Assembly: GCA_003008705.1 (NCBI GenBank)
Contig: PDUO01000037.1
Span: 77,153-141,152, forward strand
Direction of reading: 5' to 3'
From: Pezicula radicicola
Taxonomy: Eukaryota > Ascomycota > Leotiomycetes > Helotiales > Dermateaceae
DNA: 64,000 nucleotides
This document shows positions 11,566 through 22,610 of the stretch, one piece after another. Made by a program: the position numbers and the translations under genes. Below the pieces are notes generated by a model. It saw only the letters and a list, made by a program, of their open reading frames with translations. It had not been told where the DNA came from and made no database searches. Every line of letters starts with the position of its first letter. Positions within the stretch are counted from its first letter, which is position 1.

Positions 11566-14277
11566 CGGTGTCTTGTGGTTCATAAGAGATGGTTGATGAC
11601 TTTCTTTACCAAAAGCTACTACTCGCTGATGACCCTATTTCCGAAAGGCTTCCCACTAATGACTCGTACCGATTAGGCGTTTGTATGTTTTAGTCCTTTT
11701 CGAACCTCAATTACGGTAGTGTTGATGAGTGGCTTAGTTTGGTCTCGGATGAGCAAGGTACTCTCCTTTGTATCACTTCACGTGGGTTTGGGTTGTTCTC
11801 AGAATGCTTCCCGACTAAGGATTCTCGGTTTCCTTCCTGGCAAAAGTTGAGAGATATTGGTAAGGGGAAAGAGGTGATGAATTGTTCAAGTAATTCATAT
11901 TCCCAGTTTCGGCACTTTGCGGAACATCCAATTATGCTGCGGAAAGAGCAGTTTGACAAATTGTCTTTAGACAACCACGCCCTGCAGTTCTGCCTTCCAT
12001 CGGATAACAGATTTCCTAGCAAAAATCCCACCTTATTTTGATGCGACCGACATTTTTTTTAAACCCCGATTTATTAATTAACCACGAATTATTTTAATGC
12101 GAAATCAAAAATATGGATTTATTTAGTATTAATCCTAATATTCCAAAAAGCTAAGTAATTACTTAAAGCGTCATCGTAGCTTAATTTGTTAGCCTATACT
12201 ACTTTTTTGTTACTACAACACATATAATAGACCTAGTTAAATACTTTATGTCTACTTATAGTTATTACTTAATAATATAAACTATAATAATATAATTAAT
12301 TAATTAGTTAATTAGTTAATCAATATAAATAAAACCATTTAAAGTAATAGTAGTCGTAATAAAGTTAGAAAATAGAAAATAAAGGTTATTTACTTGATAT
12401 AATACGTCCTAGTTAGAATTCTAAACTCATCTACTTTACTAATAAATTTAGTAGGGCGGTAATAGCTAAGAGAAACCCTATAAGGTATAGTTAAACCCCG
12501 AATGCAATGTCCCCCCGTTTCTAGGGGGGTATTTTAGCCATTTGCCGTTTATCTTATCACATGCTTGTGTCTTCCTTAGGTTTCTCCCCACGACCTTCAC
12601 CATGCCTACCGACGTGGAATCCACCAAACCCTAGGAGTAAAGTCCTCCGATATCACTCCCACCGAAATACCATCATGACAAGCAATGACCTATGTGCACA
12701 GATATTGTGGGTTGGGGACTGCCGCTTGTTGAGTAGCAGGATTGTCTTCTTGTTGGTAACTGAAAGTCTCATTGAGAACACCGCAAAGGGCATTAAATTC
12801 TCATAAGAAACTGTTGACCAAAATGAGTGACGTTGGGCAATGAGTGGAATTCTGGTGCTCTAATTCCTAAGGAATAAATGGAGTATATATGCATGAACTA
12901 AGTGCTATGAAAAGCACTGAAATAGTAGTATAAATAAGTGTGATATCACCTGAAAAGGCTGAAGTGGCTGTGTAATCTATGACCTTGGCATAAAACTTAA
13001 ACCCAGCCTCAAACTCTGTATTCCCCAAAAATAAGTATCCAATAACGACTGACAGAAACATATATCTATATGACTCAAATATTTGTATTCCCCTAATATT
13101 ACAGGGCTATTTGGTTGCTATGGAGACTAAGCGAGCCTTGGCACTTTTGCCGTGGCCTTCGTACGATGTCCTATATTAACGGCTTGGCCAATTATAGTTT
13201 TACGATTTTTAATCTCAACGTCTAGAAACGCGCTTCTTAAATGAGTATATGTAAAAGAACCAGATAAGGGTTATATAGCTAGTTAATATATAGTTTATGT
13301 ACCACTGTCTACCTGGCAGATGCAGTCGGAAGACTCCGCCATACGCCATCATTAAGGAGATCACGGAGATCACGGACATCGCGGTGATCGTCGTCTTTAG
13401 GGGGTACAGAGTAAGGAGTCTAGGTCGGGACAGCAGCACCGTCAGAGCTCAGAATAATATCAATAGAGCAAAATTTGCGATGCAGTCTCAAGCACTAATA
13501 TAATCTTTGCAGAAAATGGACAGGGAGCTTGGCGCGTACTAGTAGTATTATGAAGGCAGGACATATCTGGGGTCCGCGTGGGTTATTACCGTAGCAGTAT
13601 TTCCCCAAATACTAATAATAAACGTAGTCCATATGAGGCTCTAAGTTCCACTAGGTGTCCACGTGAGGTCAGAGAGTCGAAATTCACCCAATATCTTTTT
13701 GCCGATGTGGTTACCCCGAAAGCCCCAAGAGATCACTTAAAGCACTTCGATACGAGATCTAGCATACCGATAATCTCTAACGAATACCCTGATTCACAAA
13801 CTGTCCGATATCACTGCAAAGGTGTGTGGGAACATAGTCTTGGCCTCATATCAGGCCACTTCTAAAATTTCCTACTCGTTTCGATCTCTATCTAGACATG
13901 TCATATACTTGGGCTCTGAACATTCTACAATCTAATTCTGAATTGCATCCTCTCGTGCTTTCCTTTAGATGGTTCTACTCCTAAGCAGGGATCATCTCTC
14001 CAATCTCTAAACACTGCGGTAGGCTTTCAACAATCTCCTGGATCCATTCGCACGATAAATCACTGCTAGCTCGCCTAATTCTTCGCTTTTACCACGGTCC
14101 TTTCAACAGGCACCAGCTCGAATCTAACTTACTTTATATCAACAAGAACTCGAAATGGACGATCTAATGTTCACAGTCGAGTGGAAAGTTCACATTATGC
14201 TAATACACTATTCTGGATTAAGCACTGAGTACGATGAGTGTTACGCATATCTTGCTGTTTAACTCGAATATACCTGC
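11566..14277. other. Gene-poor region, no supported gene
   Basis: About 2.7 kb without a gene I can defend. ORFs at 11,739-12,041 and 13,578-13,865 reach about 95-100 codons but show no family motif, and the first overlaps an equally long ORF on the other strand. The stretch holds an AT-rich patch (12,050-12,480). Confidence 0.5.
12050..12490. repeat. AT-rich patch bracketed by an 11-bp direct repeat
   Basis: A block of about 430 bp is far richer in A/T than its flanks, with runs such as ATTAATTAATTAGTTAATTAG. The same 11-mer TTAAACCCCGA occurs at 12,059-12,069 and again at 12,491-12,501. A C6...G6 inverted repeat follows at about 12,512-12,530. This could be a small RIP-mutated insertion with its terminal or target-site duplication, but no element ends are recognisable. 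Confidence 0.45.
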
Positions 14278-14649
14278 ATGATACCCAGTCTGATTCCGAA
14301 AGATACAACCATTTGCCAGATACCCAATTCGGAGAACGCCAAGGAGAGATACCATATACACCTAAACCTCAGATGGATCCTAAGCCAGAGCGGAATCAAG
14401 GGGAATAAAGAAGCTGACTGGCTCGCCGATCTTTCAGTGGTGCAGGCAGCTAATCACCGTTTCGCGAGACTAAGGTGGAGGATTACTGGGCTGTTGGAAA
14501 GGAAAGATGGAGTGAAAAGAGCGGGAGAGGAAAGACGCGCAATTTTTGCGGTTTCCTGTGCGTACTCGCCGTCTAGTCGTATACTCGTTCATCATACTCC
14601 ATTCATGTGGAAGAGAAAATGTAGTTTGCTATTCAATCTGCCTATTTAA
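14278..14649 (+). mobile_element. LINE-type retrotransposon relic, RNase H C-terminal motif
   Basis: The ORF contains RWILSQSGIKGNKEADWLAD at 14,371-14,430. The pattern W-(I/V)-x-S-x-SGIxGNExAD-x-LA is the conserved end of the RNase H domain found in Tad/I-type non-LTR retrotransposons of fungi. The preceding catalytic parts of RNase H and any reverse transcriptase are not visible, so only a fragment remains. Flanking sequence (13,900-14,700) has no longer frame. The call rests on this single motif. Confidence 0.55.
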
Positions 14650-14801
14650 CATCGCCGCATACAACCGGTGAACCGTGGGGAAAATATCGGGGTCGGTAGG
14701 AGAAGGAGGATAGGCGGGGCCAGGTTGAGCAGAGGCTGCACCGGCGGTTGAGGATTGACAACAATGTTGTTTACTGGTGCTGGGCAGCATTACGAACATA
14801 A

Positions 14802-15251
14802 TCATTTCCCCTTCGATCCTCGTCGCCCTCTGGCTCCCCTTTTCCCTCTCGGCCCTTTGTCTCCCTTCAACCCCTTTAGCCCTCGTAGTCCCCTATCCCC
14901 TTTGGGCCATCTTTTGCCGTCTTTCCCATCGATTCCATCTTTGCCGTCTTCGCCAGGTACCGACAACGCAAAAATGAGATCTATTAAGTCGTCTTTGCTA
15001 GGGAAATCAGATCCACAAGACGAGTTCGAGTCGTCGTCGCTATCTTCCCCCGTAGAGAGGTCGTCGTTGCCTCCCAGGTTGGGGCCAGGGCTAGGAGGGA
15101 CAGATATGTTTCTTGCATTCGTGCTCTCGTCGCTGTCCGATTCTGTAGATGTCTCAGGGTTGTCACTGTAGTCGTCACCCGAATCATCGCCGCCACTCTG
15201 GGACGAAAGTTTAGGATCGCTCCAACTGTGGTTGTACTTGCGTGAACCCAT
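14802..15251 (-). CDS. Small collagen-like protein
   Basis: The ORF of 149 residues starts at ATG 15,251 and ends at TGA 14,802. The first 95 residues are very rich in Ser, Asp, Glu, Asn and Gly and should be disordered and acidic. The last 50 form collagen-type Gly-X-Y triplets: GEDGKDGIDGKDG, then, after a break at WPKGDRG, LRGLKGLKGDKGPRGKRGARG, ending basic. Short collagen-like proteins occur in fungi and often serve at the surface, but there is no signal peptide here, so secretion is doubtful. It may be a genuine small gene or the last exon of the broken vWA-type gene just upstream on the same strand; I could not find a splice that joins the two frames. Confidence 0.5.
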   Translation of the reverse strand: MGSRKYNHSWSDPKLSSQSGGDDSGDDYSDNPETSTESDSDESTNARNISVPPSPGPNLGGNDDLSTGEDSDDDSNSSCGSDFPSKDDLIDLIFALSVPGEDGKDGIDGKDGKRWPKGDRGLRGLKGLKGDKGPRGKRGARGRRGSKGK

Positions 15252-15310
15252 TTCTGCAGTAACTCTTCAAGGCTTCAGGCAAAGTAGGCTCAAGGCCAGA
15301 TGGGGAACTT

Positions 15311-16253
15311 TTACAGATGATAACGTTTCCTTATAATGACGATCAAGGGCAACACTTCGCTCATTTTGGCTCTAATGTCTGTAGCATTAAGATTGCTTAC
15401 TTGATCAGGATTTAAGTTAAGAAAACGTAGTTCGACCCTATATCCATTGGGGGTTAGACGGATAGCAATCCTTGCTATGCGCTCAACAATTGCTGCCTGG
15501 GCCTCATGTCTTCCATCTTTAAGCATAGATCCGCTATCGTCTGACTCCGTATCAGCTCAACTATCTATGCAACTAATACAAAAGCTCAACTTACCACAAT
15601 AAATAACTGTTTGGAACAAGGAGACTTGGATCAGATTTTGGATATTTTATGGCCTGCTTAGAGGGTCCATTGGATCGGCAAGCAACTCGGATGCTTTTTC
15701 TACAACATTCTGGACAAAAGTATTACTAAGAGCAAAAAATGTTCCAAGGCTGCTCTTGTCAACATAAGTGTTGATATGGGGGATAAATTCTTCAGGTGTC
15801 TTGGGTTCCTCAGTGTATATTTTCTGGAATGAGAGTAAGTATCAATACGCAACGGATAAGTCCTACATACCTTTGCTCTCTCAGGGTCAAGCTCGCCACT
15901 TATGCCATACATCTTTTCCACAACCTTATTCATTTCTTTTGTCACTCCACGAATCACCCTGTTGACAGTTGCGTTGCTAAGCCAGCCGATGATGAAATTA
16001 ATCAGTCCGACTATCAAGTTAATTAACTTCTCCAAATTATCATCATCCTCTTTCCCCGGGCGCAATGCGCGGTCAACAGCCGGACTGTTGACTTCTGTGC
16101 AATGTCTCTCACAGTTTTCCTCTTGCTATTTGGGAGGTCGAAATTAGCGTTGGCACAGCGAGACTCGTCTCTTTATGCTTCCTCTGAGGCTCCTCCCACT
16201 TCCTCGGAATCACCTCTTTTTCTTCCACCGTCACTTTTCTCTCTTCCGAACAT
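15311..16253 (-). pseudogene. Broken vWA-domain (MIDAS) gene
   Basis: Read from 16,253 to 15,311. A probable ATG at 16,253 opens MFGREKSDGG. After a likely intron the frame gives ENCERHCTEVNS and PGKEDDDNLEKLINLIVGLI; a clear 5' splice (GTATGT) removes about 45 bp and leads into KIYTEEPKTPEEFIPHINT and FFALSNTFVQNVVEKASELL. A one-base frameshift near 15,655 interrupts the continuation IKYPKSDPSLLVPNSYLLW. After another intron-like gap comes ADTESDDSGSM, with the D-x-S-G-S metal-binding (MIDAS) motif of von Willebrand factor A domains, then AAIVERIARIAIRLTPNGY and VELRFLNLNPDQV. A TGA lies just before ADTESD and the frame ends early at 15,311. The motif order fits a fungal vWA-type family; the breaks suggest loss of function. 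Confidence 0.55.
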
Positions 16254-16545
16254 TCCGGGTAGCTTTAAACATGCATGTATCCTTGTAACACAGCAAAATA
16301 ATTCTAGCGCTGGCGTGCGTGAAATACGTCTCACTGCATATGGGTGGCTGCTTACCTGCAGGCTTAGTATCACCAATGCCGCTCTGGAACGTGGATCGTA
16401 CTGGGAAAGAGGGGGGGTAACACAAATAATCCACCAGAAGTAACACGGTACTTCGTCTTCTTTATTTCTTACCTCGTCCAATGCTTCCGAATTCTGAACC
16501 TACAATAGGCTTAATGCTTAGATACTAAAGAACCAAAGAATCAAA

Positions 16546-18877
16546 ATGGATACCATATGTGAGCGATGTGTAAAGATCCCTAGGCCAATTCATTTCCGAA
16601 GATCGTCACACTTCCCATCGCGCTCGATCGGAACAAAGGAGCAAATCAAAGCTAGAAAGGACCGCTGTCCATTTTGTCGCCTCATATACAACGCCTTATT
16701 TGATAATCCAATTCAGTATTCCGTAGAGGACCAATCAAAGATTGGCGTTATCTGGAACGGGGAATACTACTATTTTAGCGCTAGTCATGGGGAGGAAATA
16801 GGCATTAAGATAGCCGTCATTCAGGAGGGCGCAGATCCATCAGCAGCAAGATACGCGAGGGCAGTGACAGGGAGCCAAGTTGATCTCTCCCTTGTTCAAT
16901 CGTGGTTGGATCTATGTCGAGAGCATCACCAACAAGGATCTGCTTTGCAGCAGATGCTTGAGGAACGGAGTACGTTGGAGCTACCTGCTAGGGTGATTGA
17001 TACACAGAAGGCATGCGTTGTTTCTTCGGCAGAAGCGGATCCCGACATGAGATATGTCACGTTAAGCTATGTTTGGGGTCAAGCAGCACAATACATGTTG
17101 GTTACTGCAAATAAGGAGGAGCTAATGAGCGATGGGGTTTTCACGTCCAATTAGGATAAACTTCCAAGGACTATTCAGGACGCCATGGAAGTGGTTAATC
17201 GGCTTGGAATGCGGCATCTCTGGGTAGATGCACTGTGCATCGTACAAAATGATGCAAAGGACCGGACCAAGGAAATCTACCGCATGGACTCCATCTACGA
17301 AGGCTCGGCTTTTACATTAGTTGCCGCCTCGGGGACTGATGCAAATGCTGGACTGGCAGCTCTTCATGCTCGGAAGGGTGGCCAGGAGTATGAGACCATA
17401 TGGCCCGGGGTTCGGATGACCGCCATTCACGACTTGGAAGATATTTTGGGGAGCTCGAGGTATGGAACTCGGGGCTGGACGTAAGTACAACCACATCTTC
17501 ATGATTCACAGCATACCAAGTTCAATCTGATGGATATATAGATTCCAGGAGCAGGCTCTCTCATCTCGACTATTAGTCTTCACCGATAGCGTGGCTTACT
17601 TTCATTGCCATGGATGTACATGGAGCGAGAACACCTGGGCGGATGCAACGCCTCGACAACGGTCCAAGATTGGCGGCCCTCAGACCTCGCATGTAATCAA
17701 GCTTCATGACAACCCCTGGATGTTATACTGTGACTACCTTAAGCAGTTCTCTCTTCGGCAGCTCACGAACGAGGGGGATAGAGTGGATGCAATGATGGGA
17801 ATATTGCAACGTATTAGACGTAAGCTGCAGTGCCGCTTATTTCACGGCTTACTGAGCGATGCCTTCGAATGGAGTCTGTTTTTTGATTCAAGCAGCTGCC
17901 AAAGACAACCATTATTTCCCAGTTATTCCTGGGCTGGCTGGAAGGGCGAGATAGACACCGGGTGGCCAATGCCGGACAATGCCGACTCCGACTCGTGGCA
18001 CGATTCCGATAATGATGAGGACTGGAGTCCTGATGAGGATTCTGATTCTGAACAAGGTTCCGCCGCCAAATATGATTCGGTATCAAGATCTAATAACGAC
18101 GCTGATGGCAATGCTTATACTCATGGAGATTCTGAGTCCAGCTCCAGCTCATCGTCTATTTCAGAGTACGACTATCACAATTCCGATCTTAGCTCTAATC
18201 CAGATCCTGATTCAGCCTCTGAATCAAGCGGCTGGACTGAAAAGACCGCGGAGAACGTCAACAAAAGCACCTGGATTGTCTGGTACGAACGGCCTCCCCA
18301 GGCGGATCCCCGATTGATGAACGAACGCGATAGCCTTCCGGGGCGGCAAAGCGATATTCAAGCATTAAAGGTTCGTCTATTCACCACAAGAGCTCGTATC
18401 AAACACAATGTCCTGCAAACACAACCCGCACACGACCTGCACCATCTGCAGACCCAGGTTCCAAACCATTACTCAGTCCTGCAGTTCTGGACCATCTCTG
18501 TCAAGCTCTGTCTAAGGGAGTTTGGCGTCTCATCCGTGCATAGAGTGAATCTTGTCGATGCCAAGGATGAGTGGTGCGGACAGCTTAGATTGCCACACGA
18601 CTTTAAGCCTCAATATGGGAAAGCGGCAGAACTGATTCTGCTGGCAATAACAGATGACCATCATATTCTCAAAGAGAATGCTCGGATGTTTAATGGGGTC
18701 GAAAGCCTGGGATTCTCGCCGAGGAAAGATCCCAGCCTTCCAGATTTCTACCGCGCTATGTGGATTCAGTGGCATGGCGACATCGCCGAGCGCGTGGCAG
18801 TTGGTGAGATCCACTACAGTGCACTCCGTCGACCAGTTGAAGGGAAGGCCGCGTGGAAAGAAATCATTCTGAAATAG
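16546..18877 (+). pseudogene. HET-domain (heterokaryon incompatibility) gene with one internal TAG
   Basis: One frame from ATG 16,546 runs through 202 codons, meets TAG at 17,152-17,154, and continues in the same frame to 17,480. An intron (17,481-17,541, GTAAGT...ATAG) leads to a second exon ending at TAG 18,877; the whole reading is 757 codons. HET motifs are in order: CPFCRLIY near the N-terminus, RYVTLSYVWG, then directly after the stop DKLPRTIQDAMEVVNRLG, LWVDALCIVQND, SAFTLVAASG, and RGWTFQEQALSSRLLVF across the splice. Residues from about 455 form an acidic Ser/Asp-rich spacer. HET proteins trigger cell death on contact between incompatible strains. Only this one stop breaks an otherwise intact gene; a CAG-to-TAG or TGG-to-TAG transition would explain it. 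It cuts the HET domain in the middle, so without read-through or sequence error the product is a 202-residue stub. Confidence 0.8.
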
Positions 18878-18939
18878 TTCAAGAAAGTGCTTTGGCTTAA
18901 CGGAGTTTATTGCCTTGATTGGAAACTTGAAAATAAATC

Positions 18940-19330
18940 AAACCTGACGAGGTGGAAACTCCGACTTCCATTGCTCAATACGTGCACGGGACTGATCCTA
19001 TAAGCGAGCTAAACTTACAACTCTTCGGCGTTCAGCTGGTGCCGGATAAGGGAAAGGGCCTCGTGGCTCGCTTCAATATCGGCAAAGGCAAACGGATCCT
19101 TTCTGAGAAACCCCTTTTCACAACTCTAAATCTGTCTCCAATGAGCCTGATGGAAAGTAGTATTGCAGCGAAGCTGAAGGCACTATCTCCTGGAGGCATT
19201 AGTGAATAGGGCATCCCTAGCGTCCATGACTTACATCAGATTTACCGCATCTGGAAAAGGCTGCAGCAGGAGCAGGGTTTTGATGGTGCGAAGAAGGTTC
19301 ATCCAGTAGTTGTCCAAAGGAATTGATTGG
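18940..19330 (+). pseudogene. N-terminal fragment of a SET-domain gene
   Basis: An 85-codon frame (18,952-19,209) has no ATG at its beginning. It contains LVPDKGKGLVARFNIGKG and RILSEKPLF, the pattern K-G-x-G-L-x-A-x-x-x-I-x-K-G-x-x-I-L-x-E-x-P-L-F that opens fungal SET-domain methyltransferase-like proteins, then SSIAAKLKALS. A stop at 19,207 is followed in frame by more codons ending at TGA around 19,327, but the catalytic core (NHxC and the GEELxxxY region) is absent. It is therefore a truncated remnant, not a working enzyme. Confidence 0.5.
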
Positions 19331-20135
19331 GCCTCCTCTTTGGACCTTCTAAAGATTTATAGTATCGTAATCCACGGTCTAGTCCTGATTATACTTAGAA
19401 GTACGCGTCCTAAGCGTATAAAGAGTCACTAACTTCTACTTTTCTGTCGGCTCGGTCTCGTCACAAGTCGTAAGAGCAATGCACCATGGAATGAGATCAT
19501 TTTCAGAGAGGATCTCACTTTTTATCTAGGAAGCCCGGTGTTGGAGGAAAGTCCTAGGAGAAATTTCTTGGGAGATCACAGGTCCTAAGATAAGATTCCT
19601 TGTCATTGCGACCAACCTGGGCGGAGGAAGCTTTTATCAATGGTAGTAGGTTGGTGAATAATTGCATTTTTCGTCGTCCTCGGTGTAATGTTTATTAGAT
19701 TTACACCCCAACAAGCAGTAGTAGCCTTTCTAGTCCAGTCTCGAAATCGACTCTTCCCCGTTAAATTTCTTACAAATCGATTTACAATTCTACTCTACAT
19801 CTGCTTATCATTATCGAATGCCCCTGTATTTATTATTGTATATTACATCCGAGTTTACTTCTAATTCACTAAAGGAGAATCAACATTGCAGTTAGCGGTT
19901 AGGCTTCTCCTATTAATTTTCTTAAAGAAAATAATAGCCTTTAAGGATCCTTGGCCTACATTATATAAATATCCCACCGCCTAATTCTCAGTGCTTAGTT
20001 CTCACTTATCTTTGTATCTAGAATTTGTATTATTTATCTCTGAATTCCAAAGCTAATTAATTCAACATCAATAACTTGTCATTAATCAAATTCATTAATT
20101 CTCCTTCCCTATCATTCATCGAATCATTCATTAAG
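19331..20135. other. Non-coding stretch with promoter-like end
   Basis: No gene is seen. The last 170 bases resemble a fungal promoter and leader: TTATATAAAT near 19,960, then a long pyrimidine-rich stretch (TTCTCCTTCCCTATCATTC) immediately before the ATG at 20,136 of the decayed ORF that follows. It could equally be the end of a retroelement LTR, but no primer-binding site was found. Confidence 0.4.
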
Positions 20136-20760
20136 ATGTCGGCTCGGGAGATACAACAACAAGAGATACGCCGCCGCGCCATGCGTGGCCATCGAGTGGT
20201 CACCGGTAGACTGACGCCACAACAACCACTACCACTAGCAGCACCTTCACCCCCTTCATCTCATTATCGTCATCACTGTCGATCCCAAACCCAATTCCAG
20301 ACATCATCTTCTTAGTCGTCGCCCTCGCTCCCAAGACCAGGAAGCAGCACACCAGCCACAGCACCTGGGGGGTATGTCGCAGATGATAAGGATGGCGAGG
20401 ATGAAGGAGAGGGAGAGGACGGTGAACATAGGGAAGCTTCTGCTGATTCTACACATGTTGGTTCTACACTATTAGTTCTACATCTTCTGCTTCTAAGCGT
20501 CGTGGTTCTACACCCGTTGGTTGTACGTCTGCTGGTACCACAGATGTGAATTTTACGGCAGCAACTAATCTAATTATAACAGAAGACAGTGTGATACAGG
20601 CGCAAAGATTATTTATTACTGCCTAGGTGCGATACCAAGCCATAGTCATAAACCAAGATCCTATACCAGCACCACATTCTCTAAATACAGAGCCGACTTC
20701 AAAGACGCAACCTAGTATAAGAACAATAGAGCAGACAGTAGAAGCCCAGGGTTGTTAGAC
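20136..20760 (+). pseudogene. Decayed ORF, Pro/Ser/Thr-rich, unknown family
   Basis: From ATG 20,136 (MSAREIQQQEIRRRAMRG) the frame runs 60 codons to TAG, continues as SSPSLPRPGSSTPATAPGG and DDKDGEDEGEGEDGEH, shifts frame near 20,480, and goes on as SSASKRRGSTPVG... through another TAG to TAG at 20,757. The three stops are all TAG, as expected if CAG codons were hit by RIP. The content (basic start, Pro/Ser-rich and acidic low complexity) is compatible with the N-terminal region of a retroelement gag or of a regulatory protein; no diagnostic motif is present. It ends where the laccase fragment begins on the other strand. Confidence 0.4.
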
Positions 20761-21028
20761 CGTTGATCACAATACCTCCAAATGTACCACTATCCTAGGC
20801 CTGGACGGAGAAGTGGGAGTGATACCAGGAAGAACCGTACTGGGTAGCGGGCCATTCGTAAGAGAAAGTGTCTGCAGGAGCGATAGGGCACTGGATGACA
20901 GAATGAACATCGTCCATGTAGTTGGTGTAGTTTTGAGGAATACCGTGGAAGTGGATACTTGTGCCACTGTCTGCTACCAGCTTTGATTGCAGCCAAGGCG
21001 CAGGAAGAGACCGCATTTTAGGCCGCAA
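20750..21028 (-). pseudogene. Laccase / multicopper oxidase fragment
   Basis: On the minus strand the frame reads DSGTSIHFHGIPQ, then HSVIQCPIAPADTFSYEWP, ATQYGSSWYHSHFSVQA, a TAG, and GTFGGIVING. These are the first two copper-binding blocks of multicopper oxidases (H-x-H-G and W-Y-H-S-H) with the normal spacing. The stop replaces the residue that follows QA in laccases, often Trp; a TGG-to-TAG change is what RIP would make. Nothing upstream of the first block or downstream of the second is found, and the C-terminal copper ligands are absent. The piece therefore lacks three quarters of the roughly 550-residue enzyme. Its right border (about 20,755) abuts a decayed ORF on the other strand, suggesting a rearrangement junction. 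Confidence 0.7.
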
Positions 21029-21620
21029 TAGTTTATAAACCCATTTTAAGAACTTGCTTTACTAAGGATAAATAATTAGATAGGAAAGGTAGAAGGTAGA
21101 CTAGACGGACGATTAATCTTATAATAAGTTGGTGGTTTGTGTTAAAGATTATATTACAACTCATTTGTGGCTGCCAATGGCTTGAGTAACTCTACGAACT
21201 CGACGGCAGATTCTATGAAACGTCTAAAGACGTTGATGGAGAGATGGGTTGAACCACTAAGATTCTATCCACAAAGCAGCAGCTCTTAGTCTTTGATTTA
21301 TTTTAGTTTTAGCAAGGAAAGCAGAAAAACGGTTGTCTTTGTAGGACACAATTTCTTGGATAAATCTTAGCCTAAGGCATAGATTAAGGCGGGGTGCAAT
21401 TAGGCGAGGCAATTCTATCTGATGTTTAGAGCCTGCGAAGTCACAACGAATATGGCTCATATACAAATAGAGGGAGGCTTGGAAGGCTTGGAAACACAAG
21501 AAAAGAAGGCTCTCCTGTGCAACTTTAAGCAATCAAGAACGCTCAGCCAACCCAACTTCGAGCTCTTTGATTTCAGAGAATTGAGTAATTCGAACTTCTG
21601 CGCAGCCTCAAGTTCAAGCT
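21029..21620. other. No gene seen
   Basis: Ordinary composition with several short overlapping ORFs on both strands (21,257-21,532 minus, 21,422-21,631 plus), none with recognisable content. Confidence 0.45.
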
Positions 21621-21639
21621 ATTTCAGATGATTCGGCAG

Positions 21640-22060
21640 CCTTGGATCCTGATCTATATCTTTTACACCACCCCGTAGATGGCTCGATTTATACAGCTAA
21701 GATGCGCCCATTGCCTCTATGTTATCGACCTCCGTCTTGGGAAGACGACTTTCCTCTAAATTAAAGCAGTCGGAGACGAGGAGGCGTTAATAGACTATAC
21801 AAAAGACATTGAAACATTCATAGGGAAGCAGTTGTGTAGTATGGGTCGGGCTCGGGACCAGGCTTAATTGTTAGACTCAGCAACATGTTGAGGCTTTTCG
21901 CAAGGAACAACGACAATGGGCTTAATTGCTGCACGAAGTTACTGCTCTGTTTCCGCTTCCGGACGGGATTATTTGGACGAACCAAGCTGTTGCTATTCGA
22001 GAAGATGAGACCGTTTAGCTACGAAAGTCAATGTCCTACTTCCGCTTCCTGGCATTGTTT
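21640..22060 (+). pseudogene. RIP-degraded coding relic, unknown family
   Basis: The plus strand keeps protein-like blocks in two frames: DSAALDPDLYLLHHPVDGSI, then GDEEALIDYTKDIETFIGKQ, RARDQA-stop-LLDSA, and after a frameshift QHVEAFRKEQRQWA-stop-LLHEVTALFPLPDG and ETV-stop-LRKSMS. In each case the stop is TAA or TAG where Gln (CAA/CAG) would give a smooth sequence, so it looks like a gene or repeat damaged by C-to-T changes. I do not recognise the family. Confidence 0.35.
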
Positions 22061-22610
22061 CTAGCCCTCTTGAAATTGGTCAAGTTCACTATCTTGAGCA
22101 TTACTTCTGGCCGGGCCGCAAATGCTTATACCTCTCTCCTGTTCATCGAAATACTACATATTTACATACAATTCGAATGCTCTGCCTCTACTCCCCAACA
22201 TGGCTATTCAGAAGGGAGTTTACCGTTTCAAGCACTATTTCTGGCTAGACAGTAGATACCTTAGGAACTCGGCACTACTACTTTACGAGCCTCCTGTTAT
22301 CTAAAACACCTGTACACTAGTGGGATTCGTGGGCGACGAATACTCTCTCGTTGTTACAGCTATTATCATTACAGGCCGTTTCAATGCTCCCGGCATCCCT
22401 ATCATCCGTATAATAACTATAGGACGAGTCTAATAACTATAAATCAAGAAGTCCAAAAGGTCGATTTAGACCTTTAAGCGGCAGTAAGACTACCTTCGGA
22501 TATTTAAATATCCTAACCTACCTTCCTTCTATAGCCCCAAACACATACAACTCCTACAATGATTCCCATTTGTGCTGCCATTCTCCTTCCTTACTCTGTT
22601 AATAACTTTC

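Noticed and set aside
11711..12041. ORFs of about 100 codons on both strands
   Set aside because: They overlap each other completely and neither has a recognisable domain or splice signals.
18952..19209. Functional small SET protein
   Set aside because: The catalytic SET motifs are absent and the frame has no ATG at its beginning.
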